From Streptomyces kaniharaensis (lineage in GTDB: Bacteria; Actinomycetota; Actinomycetes; Streptomycetales; Streptomycetaceae): 64,000 bases of DNA. The stretch is from the NCBI RefSeq assembly GCF_009569385.1, contig NZ_WBOF01000001.1:1932001-1996000 (forward strand). Direction: 5' to 3'. A model generated the notes under the pieces. It made no database searches. It was not told the origin of the DNA and saw only the letters and a program-made list of their open reading frames with translations. Shown here in pieces: positions 49,804 through 59,653 of the stretch. Each line of letters starts with the position of its first letter. The stretch's first letter is position 1. The translations under genes and the position numbers were made by a program.

Positions 49804-50271
49804 ATGACTGGCATCTGGGTGGTCCTGGTGGTGGCTGCCGTCGTGGTCCTGGTGGCCGTCGGGACGGCGCTGTCGAGGCGGACCCGTCCGGCGTCACGCC
49901 CGGCCCCGCGCCCGGCCGGGCCGACCGGTCCTCGGCCGCGCCCGGCGACGAAGGGCGGCCCGGGGCCGGCGCCGCGGGAGATCTGGTGGGCCGAGGTGCC
50001 GTTCGAGGACGGCCCGGGGTCGAAGGACCGCCCGTGCCTGGTGCTGCGGGTGCACGGCCGCACCGCCACCGTCGCGAAGATCACCAGCAAGCACCACGCC
50101 GACCGTCCGGGCGTGCTGCCGCTGCCGCCGGGCTCGGTGGGCGACCGGCAGGGCCGGACCAGCTGGCTGGAGACCGACGAGCTGCGCCAGGTGCCGCTGT
50201 CGGCCTTCCGCCGCCGGGCCGGCACGGTGGACCGGCAGGTCTGGGCCCGGACGCAGCAGGTGCTGAGCTAG
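49804..50271 (+). CDS. Membrane-anchored PemK/MazF-like protein
   Basis: A 155-residue protein. An N-terminal transmembrane helix (about 4-22) and a P/R-rich linker precede a PemK/MazF-like domain (about 58-150) with R-E-I-W-W-A-E-V-P, K-D-R-P-C-L-V-L and D-R-Q-V-W-A-R. Normal MazF toxins are soluble and follow an antitoxin gene; neither applies here. It converges with cysM, with six bases between the stop codons. It may be a membrane-tethered RNase or a non-toxic paralogue. Confidence 0.75.
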   Translation: MTGIWVVLVVAAVVVLVAVGTALSRRTRPASRPAPRPAGPTGPRPRPATKGGPGPAPREIWWAEVPFEDGPGSKDRPCLVLRVHGRTATVAKITSKHHADRPGVLPLPPGSVGDRQGRTSWLETDELRQVPLSAFRRRAGTVDRQVWARTQQVLS

Positions 50272-50277
50272 GGCCGG

Positions 50278-51336
<1,059 letters not shown>

Positions 51337-51615
51337 TCAGCGGGCGCCGCCGGCCACGGCGGGCAGGATGGTGATGCTGTCGCCGTCGGCGACGGCGGTC
51401 GAGATGCCCTCCAGGAACCGGACGTCCTCGTCGTTCAGGTAGACGTTGACGAAGCGGCGCAGCTCGCCGCCCTCCACGAGCCGGGCGGCGATGCCCGGGT
51501 GGCGGGCGTCGAGGTCGGTGAAGAGCTCACCGAGGTTGCTGCCGGTGCCCTCGACGGCCTTGGCGCCGTCGGTGTAGGTGCGGAGGATGGTCGGGATGCG
51601 GACCTCGATGGCCAT
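51337..51615 (-). CDS. cysO: CysO-like sulfur carrier protein (MoaD/ThiS fold)
   Basis: A 92-residue beta-grasp protein. M-A-I-E-V-R-I-P-T-I-L-R-T-Y and the late I-T-I-L-P-A-V-A-G-G are typical of the CysO group. The di-glycine that must be activated is not terminal: it is followed by A-R, so the last two residues would need removal before thiocarboxylation. It lies between the leader peptide and cysM. Confidence 0.88.
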   Translation of the reverse strand: MAIEVRIPTILRTYTDGAKAVEGTGSNLGELFTDLDARHPGIAARLVEGGELRRFVNVYLNDEDVRFLEGISTAVADGDSITILPAVAGGAR

Positions 51616-51730
51616 GGGTGCGCTCCTGTGCGAGTCGTGAGGTGGGTGGGCCGCAGCGGGCGCGGCAGGGCGGACGGTTCCGGGTCGCGGCACGGCGTGC
51701 GGCGGCGGGCCCGGGTGGGGCGTGGGTGGC

Positions 51731-51850
51731 TCAGCGCGAGCGCGCGGGCGTGCCGGGACAGATCGCACTGGCGAGCCGGCACAGGTCGATGTGCAGGCGC
51801 GCCACGAGGCGGGTGCCCGGGGCCTGAGTACTCACATCGACGGAACGCAT
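51731..51850 (-). CDS. Cysteine-type leader peptide upstream of cysO-cysM
   Basis: A 39-residue reading frame starting at ATG 51850. Its core R-L-V-A-R-L-H-I-D-L-C-R-L-A-S-A-I-C matches the small 'HVDLCR...LC' leader peptides that precede sulfur and cysteine genes in streptomycetes. The two cysteines, placed seven apart near the middle, suit a ribosome-stalling attenuator sensing cysteine supply. A TACGAT element (minus strand, ending about eight bases before the ATG) would give a leaderless message. Confidence 0.72.
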   Translation of the reverse strand: MRSVDVSTQAPGTRLVARLHIDLCRLASAICPGTPARSR

Positions 51851-51989
51851 GGGCTCATCGTATAGATTCCCAGGCCCGCTCCGACATGACCGTCTCGGGA
51901 TCCGGATGTTTTCGTCCCTGGTGCTGAGACAACGCCGGCCTGCCGGCCGTTCGCGGACGGTCGGCGGGCCGCGCCCAGGGGGGTGCTGG

Positions 51990-52421
51990 TCAGGCCGGGT
52001 AGGCCTCGACGACCTGGACGTCTTCCTCCGTGATCTCGCCGTCCACGATGCGGAACGAGCGGAACTGGTAGGGGTCGCCCTCGCCGTTGCCCTCGGCGGT
52101 GGAGACCAGGACGTAGTGGGCGAACGGCTCGGAGGCGTAGCTCACGTCGGTGCGCGAGGGGTAGGCCTCGGTGGCGGTGTGCGAGTGGTAGACGATCACG
52201 GGCTCCTCGTCGAGGTCGTCCATCTCGCGGTAGAGCTTGAGCAGGTCGCCCGAGTCGAACTCGTAGAAGGTGGGCGAGCGGGCGGCGTTGAGCATCGGGA
52301 TGAACCGCTCGGGCCGGCCGCTGCCGGCCGGTCCGGCGACCACGCCGCAGGCCTCGTCCGGGTGGTCGGCGCGGGCGTGGGCGACGATCCGGTCGCGCAG
52401 TTCTCGGGTGATGGTCAGCAT
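51990..52421 (-). CDS. JAMM/MPN metalloprotease (Mec-type, M67)
   Basis: A 143-residue zinc protease of the JAMM family. The catalytic glutamate is E23 in D-E-A-C-G-V, and the metal motif is H79-S-H81 with S89 and D92 in the H-x-H-x7-S-x2-D spacing. In the mycobacterial CysO pathway, Mec releases cysteine from CysO. Here it may also trim the two extra residues of CysO. It lies upstream of the leader peptide on the same strand. Confidence 0.9.
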   Translation of the reverse strand: MLTITRELRDRIVAHARADHPDEACGVVAGPAGSGRPERFIPMLNAARSPTFYEFDSGDLLKLYREMDDLDEEPVIVYHSHTATEAYPSRTDVSYASEPFAHYVLVSTAEGNGEGDPYQFRSFRIVDGEITEEDVQVVEAYPA

Positions 52422-52475
52422 GCGGTCAGGATAGCCACGCCCCGGCGGGTGTCCGCCGGGGCGTCCGAGGGCCGG

Positions 52476-53954
52476 TCAGCGGGTGGCGTCCTCGCCGGCC
52501 GGGGCGTGCGGGTGGTCGTGGGCGGGCGCGTGAACGGCCTCCGGGCTGCGGCGCTTGAGCACCTGGTAGCCGGCCGCCAGCAGCACGGCCCAGACCGGGA
52601 AGACGTACAGCGAGATCCGGTTGTCCTCGTCCAGGCCGATCAGCACCACGACCAGGGCGAGGAAGCCGAGCGCGGCCCAGCTGACCCAGGTGCCGCCGGG
52701 CGCCTTGAAGGCGGGTGCCGGCAGCCGGCCGCCCTTCCAGGCCTTGCGGTAGCGGATCTGGCAGATGAGGATCACCGCCCAGGTCCACAGGCCGCAGACG
52801 GTGGCGACCGAGGTGATGTACTGGAACGCCTCTTCCGGGATGCGGTAGTTGAGCACCACGCCGGCGCCCATCAGCAGGCAGGAGACGGTGATGGCGAAGG
52901 CGGGGGTGCGGCGGGAGTTCAGCTTGGTGAGCCGCGCCGGGGCCTGGCCGCGCAGCGCGAGGTCGCGCAGCATGCGGCCGGTGGAGTACATGCCGGAGTT
53001 GCAGGAGGACAGCGCGGCGGTGAGCACCACGAAGTTGATGATCCCGGCCGCGGCGGGGATGCCGATCCTGCCGAAGGCGGCGACGAACGGGCTGACGCCG
53101 GGCTGGAATTCGGTCCACGGCACGAGCGCGAGGATGACCACCAGGGCGCCGATGTAGAACAGCGCGATGCGCCAGGGCAGGGTGTTGATGGCGCGCGGCA
53201 GCGTCTTCTCGGGGTTCTCGCTCTCGCCCGCGGTGACGCCGACGAGTTCGACGCCCAGGTAGGCGAACATGACGATCTGCAGGGTCATCACGGTGGCGCC
53301 GATGCCCTTGGGGAAGAAGCCGCCGTCCTGCCAGAGGTGGGTGATCGACGCGGTGTCACCGGCCTTGCTGAAGCCGAGGGTCAGCACCCCGACGCCGATC
53401 AGGATCATGCCGATGATGGCGGTGACCTTGACCATCGAGAACCAGAACTCGATCTCGCCGAACAGCTTCACCGAGATCAGGTTGGCCGCGTAGAGGACCA
53501 CCAGGAAGGTCAACGCGCTGAGCCACTGCGGGATTCCGGGCGCCCAGAACTTCACGTACACGGCGGCGGCGGTGGTCTCCGCCATGCCGGTGACGACCCA
53601 GAACAGCCAGTACGTCCAGCCGGTGACGTAGCCGGCGAAGGGGCCGAGGAACTCCCGCGCGTACTCGGCGAAGCTGCCGGAGACCGGGCGGTAGGTGAGG
53701 AGTTCGCCGAGGGCCCGCATGATCGCGAAGATCGCCACGCCGGCGACGGCGTAGGACAGGATCAGGCTCGGGCCGGACTTGGAGATCGCCGTCCCTGCGC
53801 CGAGGAACAGGCCGGTGCCGATGGCGCCGCCGATCGCGATCATCTGGATCTGGCGACCGCCGAGTCCTCGCTCGTAGCCCTCGTCGCCCTCCTCGTCCGG
53901 TCCGGTGTCGACCAGTTCGTGGGACGACTGCTCGGCGTTCAACTGCTCGGCCAT
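52476..53954 (-). CDS. APC-family amino-acid permease (GABA/D-Ser/Ala type)
   Basis: A 492-residue permease with twelve membrane segments. The N-terminal R-Q-I-Q-M-I-A-I-G-G-A-I-G-T-G-L-F-L-G and Y-R-P-V-S-G-S-F are hallmarks of the amino-acid transporter (AAT) branch, close to GabP/CycA/AnsP. The N- and C-termini are acidic and histidine-rich respectively. The substrate is unproven. The ATG at 53954 gives M-A-E-Q-L-N-A. Confidence 0.9.
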   Translation of the reverse strand: MAEQLNAEQSSHELVDTGPDEEGDEGYERGLGGRQIQMIAIGGAIGTGLFLGAGTAISKSGPSLILSYAVAGVAIFAIMRALGELLTYRPVSGSFAEYAREFLGPFAGYVTGWTYWLFWVVTGMAETTAAAVYVKFWAPGIPQWLSALTFLVVLYAANLISVKLFGEIEFWFSMVKVTAIIGMILIGVGVLTLGFSKAGDTASITHLWQDGGFFPKGIGATVMTLQIVMFAYLGVELVGVTAGESENPEKTLPRAINTLPWRIALFYIGALVVILALVPWTEFQPGVSPFVAAFGRIGIPAAAGIINFVVLTAALSSCNSGMYSTGRMLRDLALRGQAPARLTKLNSRRTPAFAITVSCLLMGAGVVLNYRIPEEAFQYITSVATVCGLWTWAVILICQIRYRKAWKGGRLPAPAFKAPGGTWVSWAALGFLALVVVLIGLDEDNRISLYVFPVWAVLLAAGYQVLKRRSPEAVHAPAHDHPHAPAGEDATR

Positions 53955-54175
53955 GATGCACCGTTCTGGCTGGGTCTCGTGGGGTGGAGCAGTCGTACCA
54001 CGCAGCGTCCGGATACCGGTGATCATCTGAGCGTTATTTGAGCATGGCCTGGCATGGTTCGTCCGATTTCGAACAGAAATGCCCAGGCCATCCGTCCACA
54101 TGCTGGACGAAACGGCCGAGGCCTGCCCGTAACCGGGCAGGATCGACACAGGAAAGCGGACGAAAGCGGGCGGAA

Positions 54176-54748
54176 TCAGTCCGCGATCGCCTCCAGCAGC
54201 GACTCCTGAAGAGCGCCCAGCCACAGGTACGCCATCACCAGGGGCTTGCGCTCGTCACTGTCCGGCAGGTCGTAGAGGCCCTGCTCGTCCTCCTCGGTGA
54301 CCTCCAGTCGGACACCCAGGGTCAACCGCAGGTCGTTCAGCGCGCCCAGCCAGCGCAGGCAGTCGGGGGCGGTCAGCTTGAGCACGCCGCCGTCGCCGAG
54401 GCCGTCCAGCGTCCGGACGACGAGCAGCGCGTCCTCGCGCTTGCGGGCCCGCAGGTCGAGCTCGGTGTAGCGACGGAACTCGCCGGAGGCGGCCCGGGCC
54501 TCGGGGTCGTCCAGCTCGGTCGGGTCCCCGTAGGCGTCCGGGAAGAGCCGGGCCAGCGCCGGGTCGGCGGGCGCCTCCGTCGGCCCCTCGGCGAACAGCG
54601 CCGCCAGCGGGTCACCGCCGTTCCCGCCCGGGCCGGGGCCGATCAGCTCCAGCATCTGCACTTCCAGCGATCGCAGGATGGAGGCCTCCACCTCGTCCAG
54701 CGCGATCGCCGCGTTCCCGCCGCCGGTGCTCTCGAACAACCCAGCCAT
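54176..54748 (-). CDS. DUF2017 family protein
   Basis: A 190-residue acidic cytoplasmic protein with helices A-L-D-E-V-E-A-S-I-L-R-S-L and C-L-R-W-L-G-A-L-N-D-L-R-L-T-L-G. In actinobacteria DUF2017 genes directly follow clpS, as here (58 bp). A role linked to ClpS/ClpCP adaptor function is conceivable from synteny only. Confidence 0.88.
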   Translation of the reverse strand: MAGLFESTGGGNAAIALDEVEASILRSLEVQMLELIGPGPGGNGGDPLAALFAEGPTEAPADPALARLFPDAYGDPTELDDPEARAASGEFRRYTELDLRARKREDALLVVRTLDGLGDGGVLKLTAPDCLRWLGALNDLRLTLGVRLEVTEEDEQGLYDLPDSDERKPLVMAYLWLGALQESLLEAIAD

Positions 54749-54806
54749 CTGTATCGGTCAGCCCGTCTTCGTCGTCTTCGGTCGTGCGGCCGTCGCCGTC
54801 CCGCGG

Positions 54807-55100
54807 TCAGTCGTGCTGCAGCGTGGCCCAGAGGCCGTAGCCGTGCATCGCCTGGACGTCCCGCTCCATCTCCTCGCGGGAACCGCTGGAGACCACCGCC
54901 CGGCCCCTGGTGTGCACGTCCATCATCAGCTTCCGGGCCTTGTCCTTCGGGTACCCGAAGTAGGCCTGGAAAACGTACTGGACGTAGCTCATCAGATTGA
55001 CCGGGTCGTTGTGCACGATGGTCACCCAGGGGGTGTCGGGCTCCGCCACCGGAAGTCCCTCGACCTCCGGGCGCTCGATCTCCACGGGCGCGACACTCAC
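54807..55100 (-). CDS. clpS: ClpS adaptor
   Basis: A 97-residue adaptor that delivers N-degron substrates to the ClpC/ClpA unfoldase. It retains [11 protein letters not shown], which contains the N-degron-binding asparagine-aspartate, Y-V-Q-Y-V-F-Q, and the late [11 protein letters not shown]. The GTG at 55100 follows GAGGAGGACC and gives the normal length; a longer frame up to 55208 is unlikely. It is divergent from pncB. Confidence 0.92.
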   Translation of the reverse strand: MSVAPVEIERPEVEGLPVAEPDTPWVTIVHNDPVNLMSYVQYVFQAYFGYPKDKARKLMMDVHTRGRAVVSSGSREEMERDVQAMHGYGLWATLQHD

Positions 55101-55252
55101 CGCTGGGTCCTCCTCGCCGCGCTCTCCACGCGTGTCGTCAGCTGTCCCTACAGCCCCCATGCTGCCATCCGAGGGACCCCCAGGCGATTTCGCCCCACCC
55201 CTCGCCATGAGAAATCGTCACTCTGACGCTAAGTGGTAGTAGCATCATCCGC

Positions 55253-56569
55253 ATGGACGCCACTTCCGTGCCCGCGGCCGGCTCGACCGCGCTGCTCACC
55301 GACCGCTACGAGCTCACCATGCTGCAGGCCGCCCTGCGCAGCGGGGCCGCGCACCGCCGCTCCGCCTTCGAGGTGTTCACCCGGCGCCTGCCGAGCGGGC
55401 GCCGCTACGGCGTGATGGCCGGCACCGGCCGGGTGCTCGACGCGGTCGAGAACTTCCGCTTCACCCGCGCCCAGCTGGACTGGCTGGCCGACCAGGGCGT
55501 GGTCGAGGACGACACCCTGCGCTACCTCGCCGACTACCGCTTCACCGGCGACATCCACGGCTACCCCGAGGGCGAGGTCTACTTCCCTGGCTCGCCGCTG
55601 CTCACCGCCGAGGGCACCTTCGCCGAGGCGGTGATCCTGGAGACGGTGATCCTCTCGATCCTCAACCACGACTCGGCGATCGCCGCGGCCGCCTCCCGGA
55701 TGACCGCCGCCGCCGGTGGCCGCCCGGTCATCGAGATGGGCGCCCGCCGAGCCCACGAGCGGGCCGCCGTGTCCGCCGCCCGGGCCGCCTACGTGGCCGG
55801 ATTCGCCGCCACCTCCGACCTGGAGGCCGGCTTCACCCACGGCATTCCCACCACCGGCACCGCCGCGCACGCCTTCACCCTCGTCCACGACAGCGAACGC
55901 GACGCCTTCCGCGCGCAGATCGCCTCGATGGGCAAGGGCACCACGCTGCTGGTCGACACCTTCGACCTGCGCGAGGCCGTCCGCACCGCGGTCGAGGTGG
56001 CCGGCCCCGAACTGGGCGCGGTCCGGATCGACTCCGGCGACCTCACCCTGCTCGCCCACCGGGTCCGCCGCCAGCTCGACGAGCTCGGCGCGGAGCGGAC
56101 CCGGATCATCGTCACCTCCGACCTGGACGAGTACGCGATCGCCGCGCTCGCCGCCGCCCCGGTCGACGGCTACGGCGTCGGCACCCAGCTGGTCACCGGC
56201 AGCGGCCACCCGACCTGCGCGATGGTCTACAAGCTGGTCGCCCGCGCCGAGAGCGCGGACGGACCGCTGGTGCCGGTCGCCAAGCGCGCGGCCGGCGGCA
56301 AGACCAGCATCGGCGGACGCAAGTGGGCGGCCCGCCGGCCCGACGCGGACGGCGTGGCCGAGGCCGAGGTGGTCGGCACCGGGCCGGTCCCGGCCGAGCT
56401 GGAGCCGTACCTGATGCAGGTGCCGCTCGTCCGGGCCGGCGAGACGGTCGGCCGCGAGTCACTGAGCGCCGCCCGCGAGCGGCACGTCCGGGCGCGGGCC
56501 GCGCTTCCGCTGTCGGCCACTCAGCTCTCCAAGGGCGACCCGGTCCTCCCCACCGAGCTGATCATCTGA
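55253..56569 (+). CDS. pncB: Nicotinate phosphoribosyltransferase
   Basis: A 438-residue NAD-salvage enzyme that converts nicotinate and PRPP to nicotinate mononucleotide. It shows L-L-T-D-R-Y-E-L-T-M at the start, R-R-A-H-E near 175, I-D-S-G-D-L near 263 and G-V-G-T-Q-L-V-T. The nicotinamidase gene follows on the same strand after 172 bp. Confidence 0.94.
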   Translation: MDATSVPAAGSTALLTDRYELTMLQAALRSGAAHRRSAFEVFTRRLPSGRRYGVMAGTGRVLDAVENFRFTRAQLDWLADQGVVEDDTLRYLADYRFTGDIHGYPEGEVYFPGSPLLTAEGTFAEAVILETVILSILNHDSAIAAAASRMTAAAGGRPVIEMGARRAHERAAVSAARAAYVAGFAATSDLEAGFTHGIPTTGTAAHAFTLVHDSERDAFRAQIASMGKGTTLLVDTFDLREAVRTAVEVAGPELGAVRIDSGDLTLLAHRVRRQLDELGAERTRIIVTSDLDEYAIAALAAAPVDGYGVGTQLVTGSGHPTCAMVYKLVARAESADGPLVPVAKRAAGGKTSIGGRKWAARRPDADGVAEAEVVGTGPVPAELEPYLMQVPLVRAGETVGRESLSAARERHVRARAALPLSATQLSKGDPVLPTELII

Positions 56570-56741
56570 CCCGACGGGAGCGGCGCGCGGACCGGCGGCA
56601 GGCCACAGGCCTTCCGCCTCCGCGCGCCTGTCCCTAGAGTCAGCCGTAGAGTTCCCGTGGGCCCCGGAACTCCCGAGAGCAGAGAACTCCCGAGGGCCCC
56701 ACCACCGGGGCACACCGCCCCCACACACGAGGATGCGAGCC

Positions 56742-57332
56742 ATGCACCGGGCACTGATCGTCGTCGACGTGCAGAACGACTTCTGCGAGGGCGGCAGCCT
56801 GGCCGTCGCCGGCGGCGCCGAGGTGGCCGCCGCCATCACCGACCTGATCGCCGAGTCCTCCCCCGGCTACCGGCACATCCTCGCCACCCGCGACCACCAC
56901 ATCGACCCCGGCGACCACTTCTCCGACGACCCCGACTACGTCACCACCTGGCCGGCGCACTGCGTGGCCGGCACCGAGGGCGTGGGCTTCCACCCCAACT
57001 TCGCGCCGTCCGTCATCTCCGGCGCGGTCGAGGCGGTCTTCGACAAGGGCGCCCACTCGGCGGCGTACAGCGGGTTCGAGGGGCTGGACGAGAACAACCG
57101 CGGGCCGGTGGAGTGGCTGCGCGAACGGCAGGTGGACGAGGTCGACGTGGTCGGCATCGCCACCGACCACTGCGTCCGGGCCACCGCGCTGGACGCGGCC
57201 CGGGCCGGCTTCACCACCCGCGTCCTGCTGGACCTCACCGCCGGGGTAGCGGCCGACACCACCGCGGCCGCGCTGGAGGAGCTCCGGGCGGCCGGGGTCG
57301 AGCTGGTCGGCACGCCCGTGGTGCGCGACTGA
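56742..57332 (+). CDS. pncA: Nicotinamidase
   Basis: A 196-residue isochorismatase-fold hydrolase that deamidates nicotinamide to nicotinate, supplying PncB. The catalytic triad is D9 (V-V-D-V-Q-N-D-F), K102 (F-D-K-G-A-H) and C144 (T-D-H-C-V-R-A-T). The metal-binding D-H-H-I-D-P-G-D-H is present. The ATG at 56742 follows GAGGAT; an ATG nine bases earlier overlaps this site. Confidence 0.94.
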   Translation: MHRALIVVDVQNDFCEGGSLAVAGGAEVAAAITDLIAESSPGYRHILATRDHHIDPGDHFSDDPDYVTTWPAHCVAGTEGVGFHPNFAPSVISGAVEAVFDKGAHSAAYSGFEGLDENNRGPVEWLRERQVDEVDVVGIATDHCVRATALDAARAGFTTRVLLDLTAGVAADTTAAALEELRAAGVELVGTPVVRD

Positions 57333-57347
57333 AGCACTGTCGCGGCA

Positions 57348-58352
57348 CTAGGCCATCAGGAGTTCCACGACGTCCGTCCCGCCCTCCCGGAAGGCCTCGC
57401 GCAGCTCGCCGCCGACCGCCTCCGGGTCGGCGGCGAGCCGCGCTCCGTCGACGTAGACCACCCGAATCCCCAGGTACTCCATCCGGTGCTGGCCGCCGCG
57501 CACCCAGGCGGCCTCGCCCTCGCTGACGCAGCGCAGGTCGGAGTCCACCTCCACCGCGACACCCCGCTCCGGCCAGTACAGGTCCGGAACGGCGATGTAG
57601 GTGCCGCCGCGCATCCGCAGCTCCGGGCCCGCCAGCGGGACGGGCAGCAGCCACTCGTCCACCAGCTGGCCGAGCCGGTCCAGCACCGAGTCCCGTTCGG
57701 CAGCGAGCAGTTCGTCCAGCGCGGCCCGCACTCGGGGCTCGGCGGTCAGCCCGGACTCGGTCAGCTCGGTCGCCAACTCCCGTACCGTGCACCGGCCCTC
57801 GGGCCGCAGGACGGCCTCGCGCAGCACCTCCCGGACGGGCGCCGGGGCCTCCCCCGCGGCCGTCCACTCGCAGAGCGCGTCGGCCACCGCCCGGGCGACC
57901 GGCGCGCAGGCCAGGCCCTGCACCGAGCGCGCCACCAACTCCCGTTCGGTGCGCCGGATCCGCACCTCGCCGGCGTCCTTCAGACGGCGCTGGCGGGGCA
58001 CCAGGACGTCCACCCCGGTGAGGGCGGGAAGCCGGGGGACGGCGGCGAAGCCGTACAGGGCGAGCGCGGCCGTCCCGGTGATCACCGCACCCTCGCGGCG
58101 GCCCTCCTCGCGGCCGTTCTGCGCCGCGTACAGCAGGGCGGCCCACATCCGCTGCTCCGGCGTGGGCTCCCCGGCCTGCAGCAGGTAGACCCGGGGAAGC
58201 AGCCGCTGCCAGGGGCCTCCCCGCCGACAGTGCTCGGTGATGACCCTGGCGGGCACGCCGCGGGCGCGCAGCTGGCTCGCGGTGACGACGTTCTGCTGAC
58301 GCCTCGCCAGTTCCTCCAGCGACGGCGGCGGTGAGGGAATCCGGTAGCTCAT
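57348..58352 (-). CDS. AbiEi-like N-terminal domain / DUF559-type nuclease-like protein
   Basis: A 334-residue cytoplasmic protein. The N-terminal half has a winged-helix-like R-R-Q-Q-N-V-V-T-A-S-Q-L-R-A-R-G and R-L-L-P-R-V-Y, as in AbiEi-type antitoxin domains. The C-terminal part has V-P-D-L-Y-W-P-E-R-G-V-A-V-E-V-D-S, a PD-(D/E)xK-like pattern of the DUF559 family. No toxin gene of the AbiEii type is adjacent. Such genes are numerous in streptomycetes. The ATG at 58352 gives M-S-Y-R-I-P. Confidence 0.75.
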   Translation of the reverse strand: MSYRIPSPPPSLEELARRQQNVVTASQLRARGVPARVITEHCRRGGPWQRLLPRVYLLQAGEPTPEQRMWAALLYAAQNGREEGRREGAVITGTAALALYGFAAVPRLPALTGVDVLVPRQRRLKDAGEVRIRRTERELVARSVQGLACAPVARAVADALCEWTAAGEAPAPVREVLREAVLRPEGRCTVRELATELTESGLTAEPRVRAALDELLAAERDSVLDRLGQLVDEWLLPVPLAGPELRMRGGTYIAVPDLYWPERGVAVEVDSDLRCVSEGEAAWVRGGQHRMEYLGIRVVYVDGARLAADPEAVGGELREAFREGGTDVVELLMA

Positions 58353-58608
58353 GCCGACACCATCCCCAACCCCCCGGACCGGCGACCGATTGCCTGACGC
58401 ACTGTTACACAACCGTCGCGAAACCGGGATCAGCCTGCACTAAAGTCCCCATACCCTCACCCTTTTGGAGCAATAGACGCCAATACGCTTTTCGTATCTG
58501 ATCGAAAGCGATCGTCGACCAGGCCGTCTGACCGAGGGTGACCAAGGGCATACGCCGAGATATCCTCCGGACGTCACTCCCGCCCGTGGGATTGCCTAGG
58601 CTTACGTC

Positions 58609-59223
58609 ATGTCACGTGACGAGACCGCAGGCCTCCGCGCGGCCCAGCTCCGCCTCGGCCGCCTGCCCGGATACGTCCGCCGCCCGGACCCGGCCCGCCG
58701 CAGCGGCGATCAGGGCCATACGTACAAGAAGGGTTGGGAGGTCCGCTTCACGGCACGCAGCGAAGCCGAGATAGCGGAGATCCGCGACCTCGTGGTCGCC
58801 GCCGGATTCGCTCCCGCCAGACCCTTCTTCAAGGGCCACCAGCTCATCCAGCCGGTCTACGGCATGGCCGCCGTCCAGGCCTACCTGGCCGCGAGACAGG
58901 CGGCCGAGGAACACGCCGCCCGCACCGCCCTCGGCCGCCGGCGGCGCGGCGCCCCGGCCGGACGCGGCACCGGCGCGGGGCACGGCACGAACGCGGGGCA
59001 CGGCACGAGCGCGCGTCCGGCCCGCTCGTGCGAGGAGAACGCCGCCGCGACGGCAGTCGGTGCCCCCGGCGCCCCCGGCACCACCGCCTCCTCCGCCGCC
59101 GCGACGACCACGGCGGCGCAACCCGCCCGGCGGAGAACCGTCGACGCCTTCCCCTCGCAGGTCGAACGCAATACCGCCACGGCCGACCGGATCTCCTCCA
59201 TGGAGGCCCACCCACACCACTGA
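58609..59223 (+). CDS. Conserved streptomycete protein of unknown function
   Basis: A 204-residue protein. The first 105 residues look folded (K-K-G-W-E-V-R-F-T-A, A-E-I-R-D-L-V-V-A-A-G-F and F-F-K-G-H-Q-L-I-Q-P-V-Y-G). The rest is low complexity, with repeated G-H-G-T-x-A units near 120-135 and A/T/P-rich sequence. No domain recognised. The first part may bind nucleic acid or partner proteins. Confidence 0.65.
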   Translation: MSRDETAGLRAAQLRLGRLPGYVRRPDPARRSGDQGHTYKKGWEVRFTARSEAEIAEIRDLVVAAGFAPARPFFKGHQLIQPVYGMAAVQAYLAARQAAEEHAARTALGRRRRGAPAGRGTGAGHGTNAGHGTSARPARSCEENAAATAVGAPGAPGTTASSAAATTTAAQPARRRTVDAFPSQVERNTATADRISSMEAHPHH

Positions 59224-59653
59224 CGAGTCGTCAACCAATCCACGCCCCGGGCAGCATGCCGCCAGGGGCGTGGTCGACTCGGCGCACTCCGCATGTCACC
59301 CTCGCGGGCGCCATGGTCGTACGAGTGGTTGTGCGCACGGGACTTCGCGCCCTGGGCGTGGACGTGAGCCGCCACAAGGCCTACGGTGGCACATCAACTG
59401 CCGCGCGACCGACTCCGCTCCACGCTCTGACCAGCCCCGACACGCTCACCCGCGCGTCCCCCGCAGCACTGCGCACCATCCTCCCGCCGACCGCCCATGC
59501 ACCGAGCCGCACCGGCCGACACCGGAACCGGCCGAGCGGCGACGGGATCCGGGCATTCAATCCGATTGGTCACCCAGCGCACCGAGGGCCTACCGTAGAG
59601 TGAGCACAGATGATCGACCATCAGAAATCCATCTCCCTTTCCGAGAAGCCGAG
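59224..59653 (+). promoter_or_regulatory. 430-bp intergenic region before the sigma-like gene
   Basis: No supported gene on either strand. The segment just upstream of the ATG at 59654 (from about 59550) is less GC-rich and probably carries the promoter. No palindrome or hairpin stood out. Confidence 0.4.

Noticed and set aside
54807..55208. ClpS with a 36-residue N-terminal extension
   Set aside because: The GTG at 55100 has a strong GAGGAGG and gives the normal family length.
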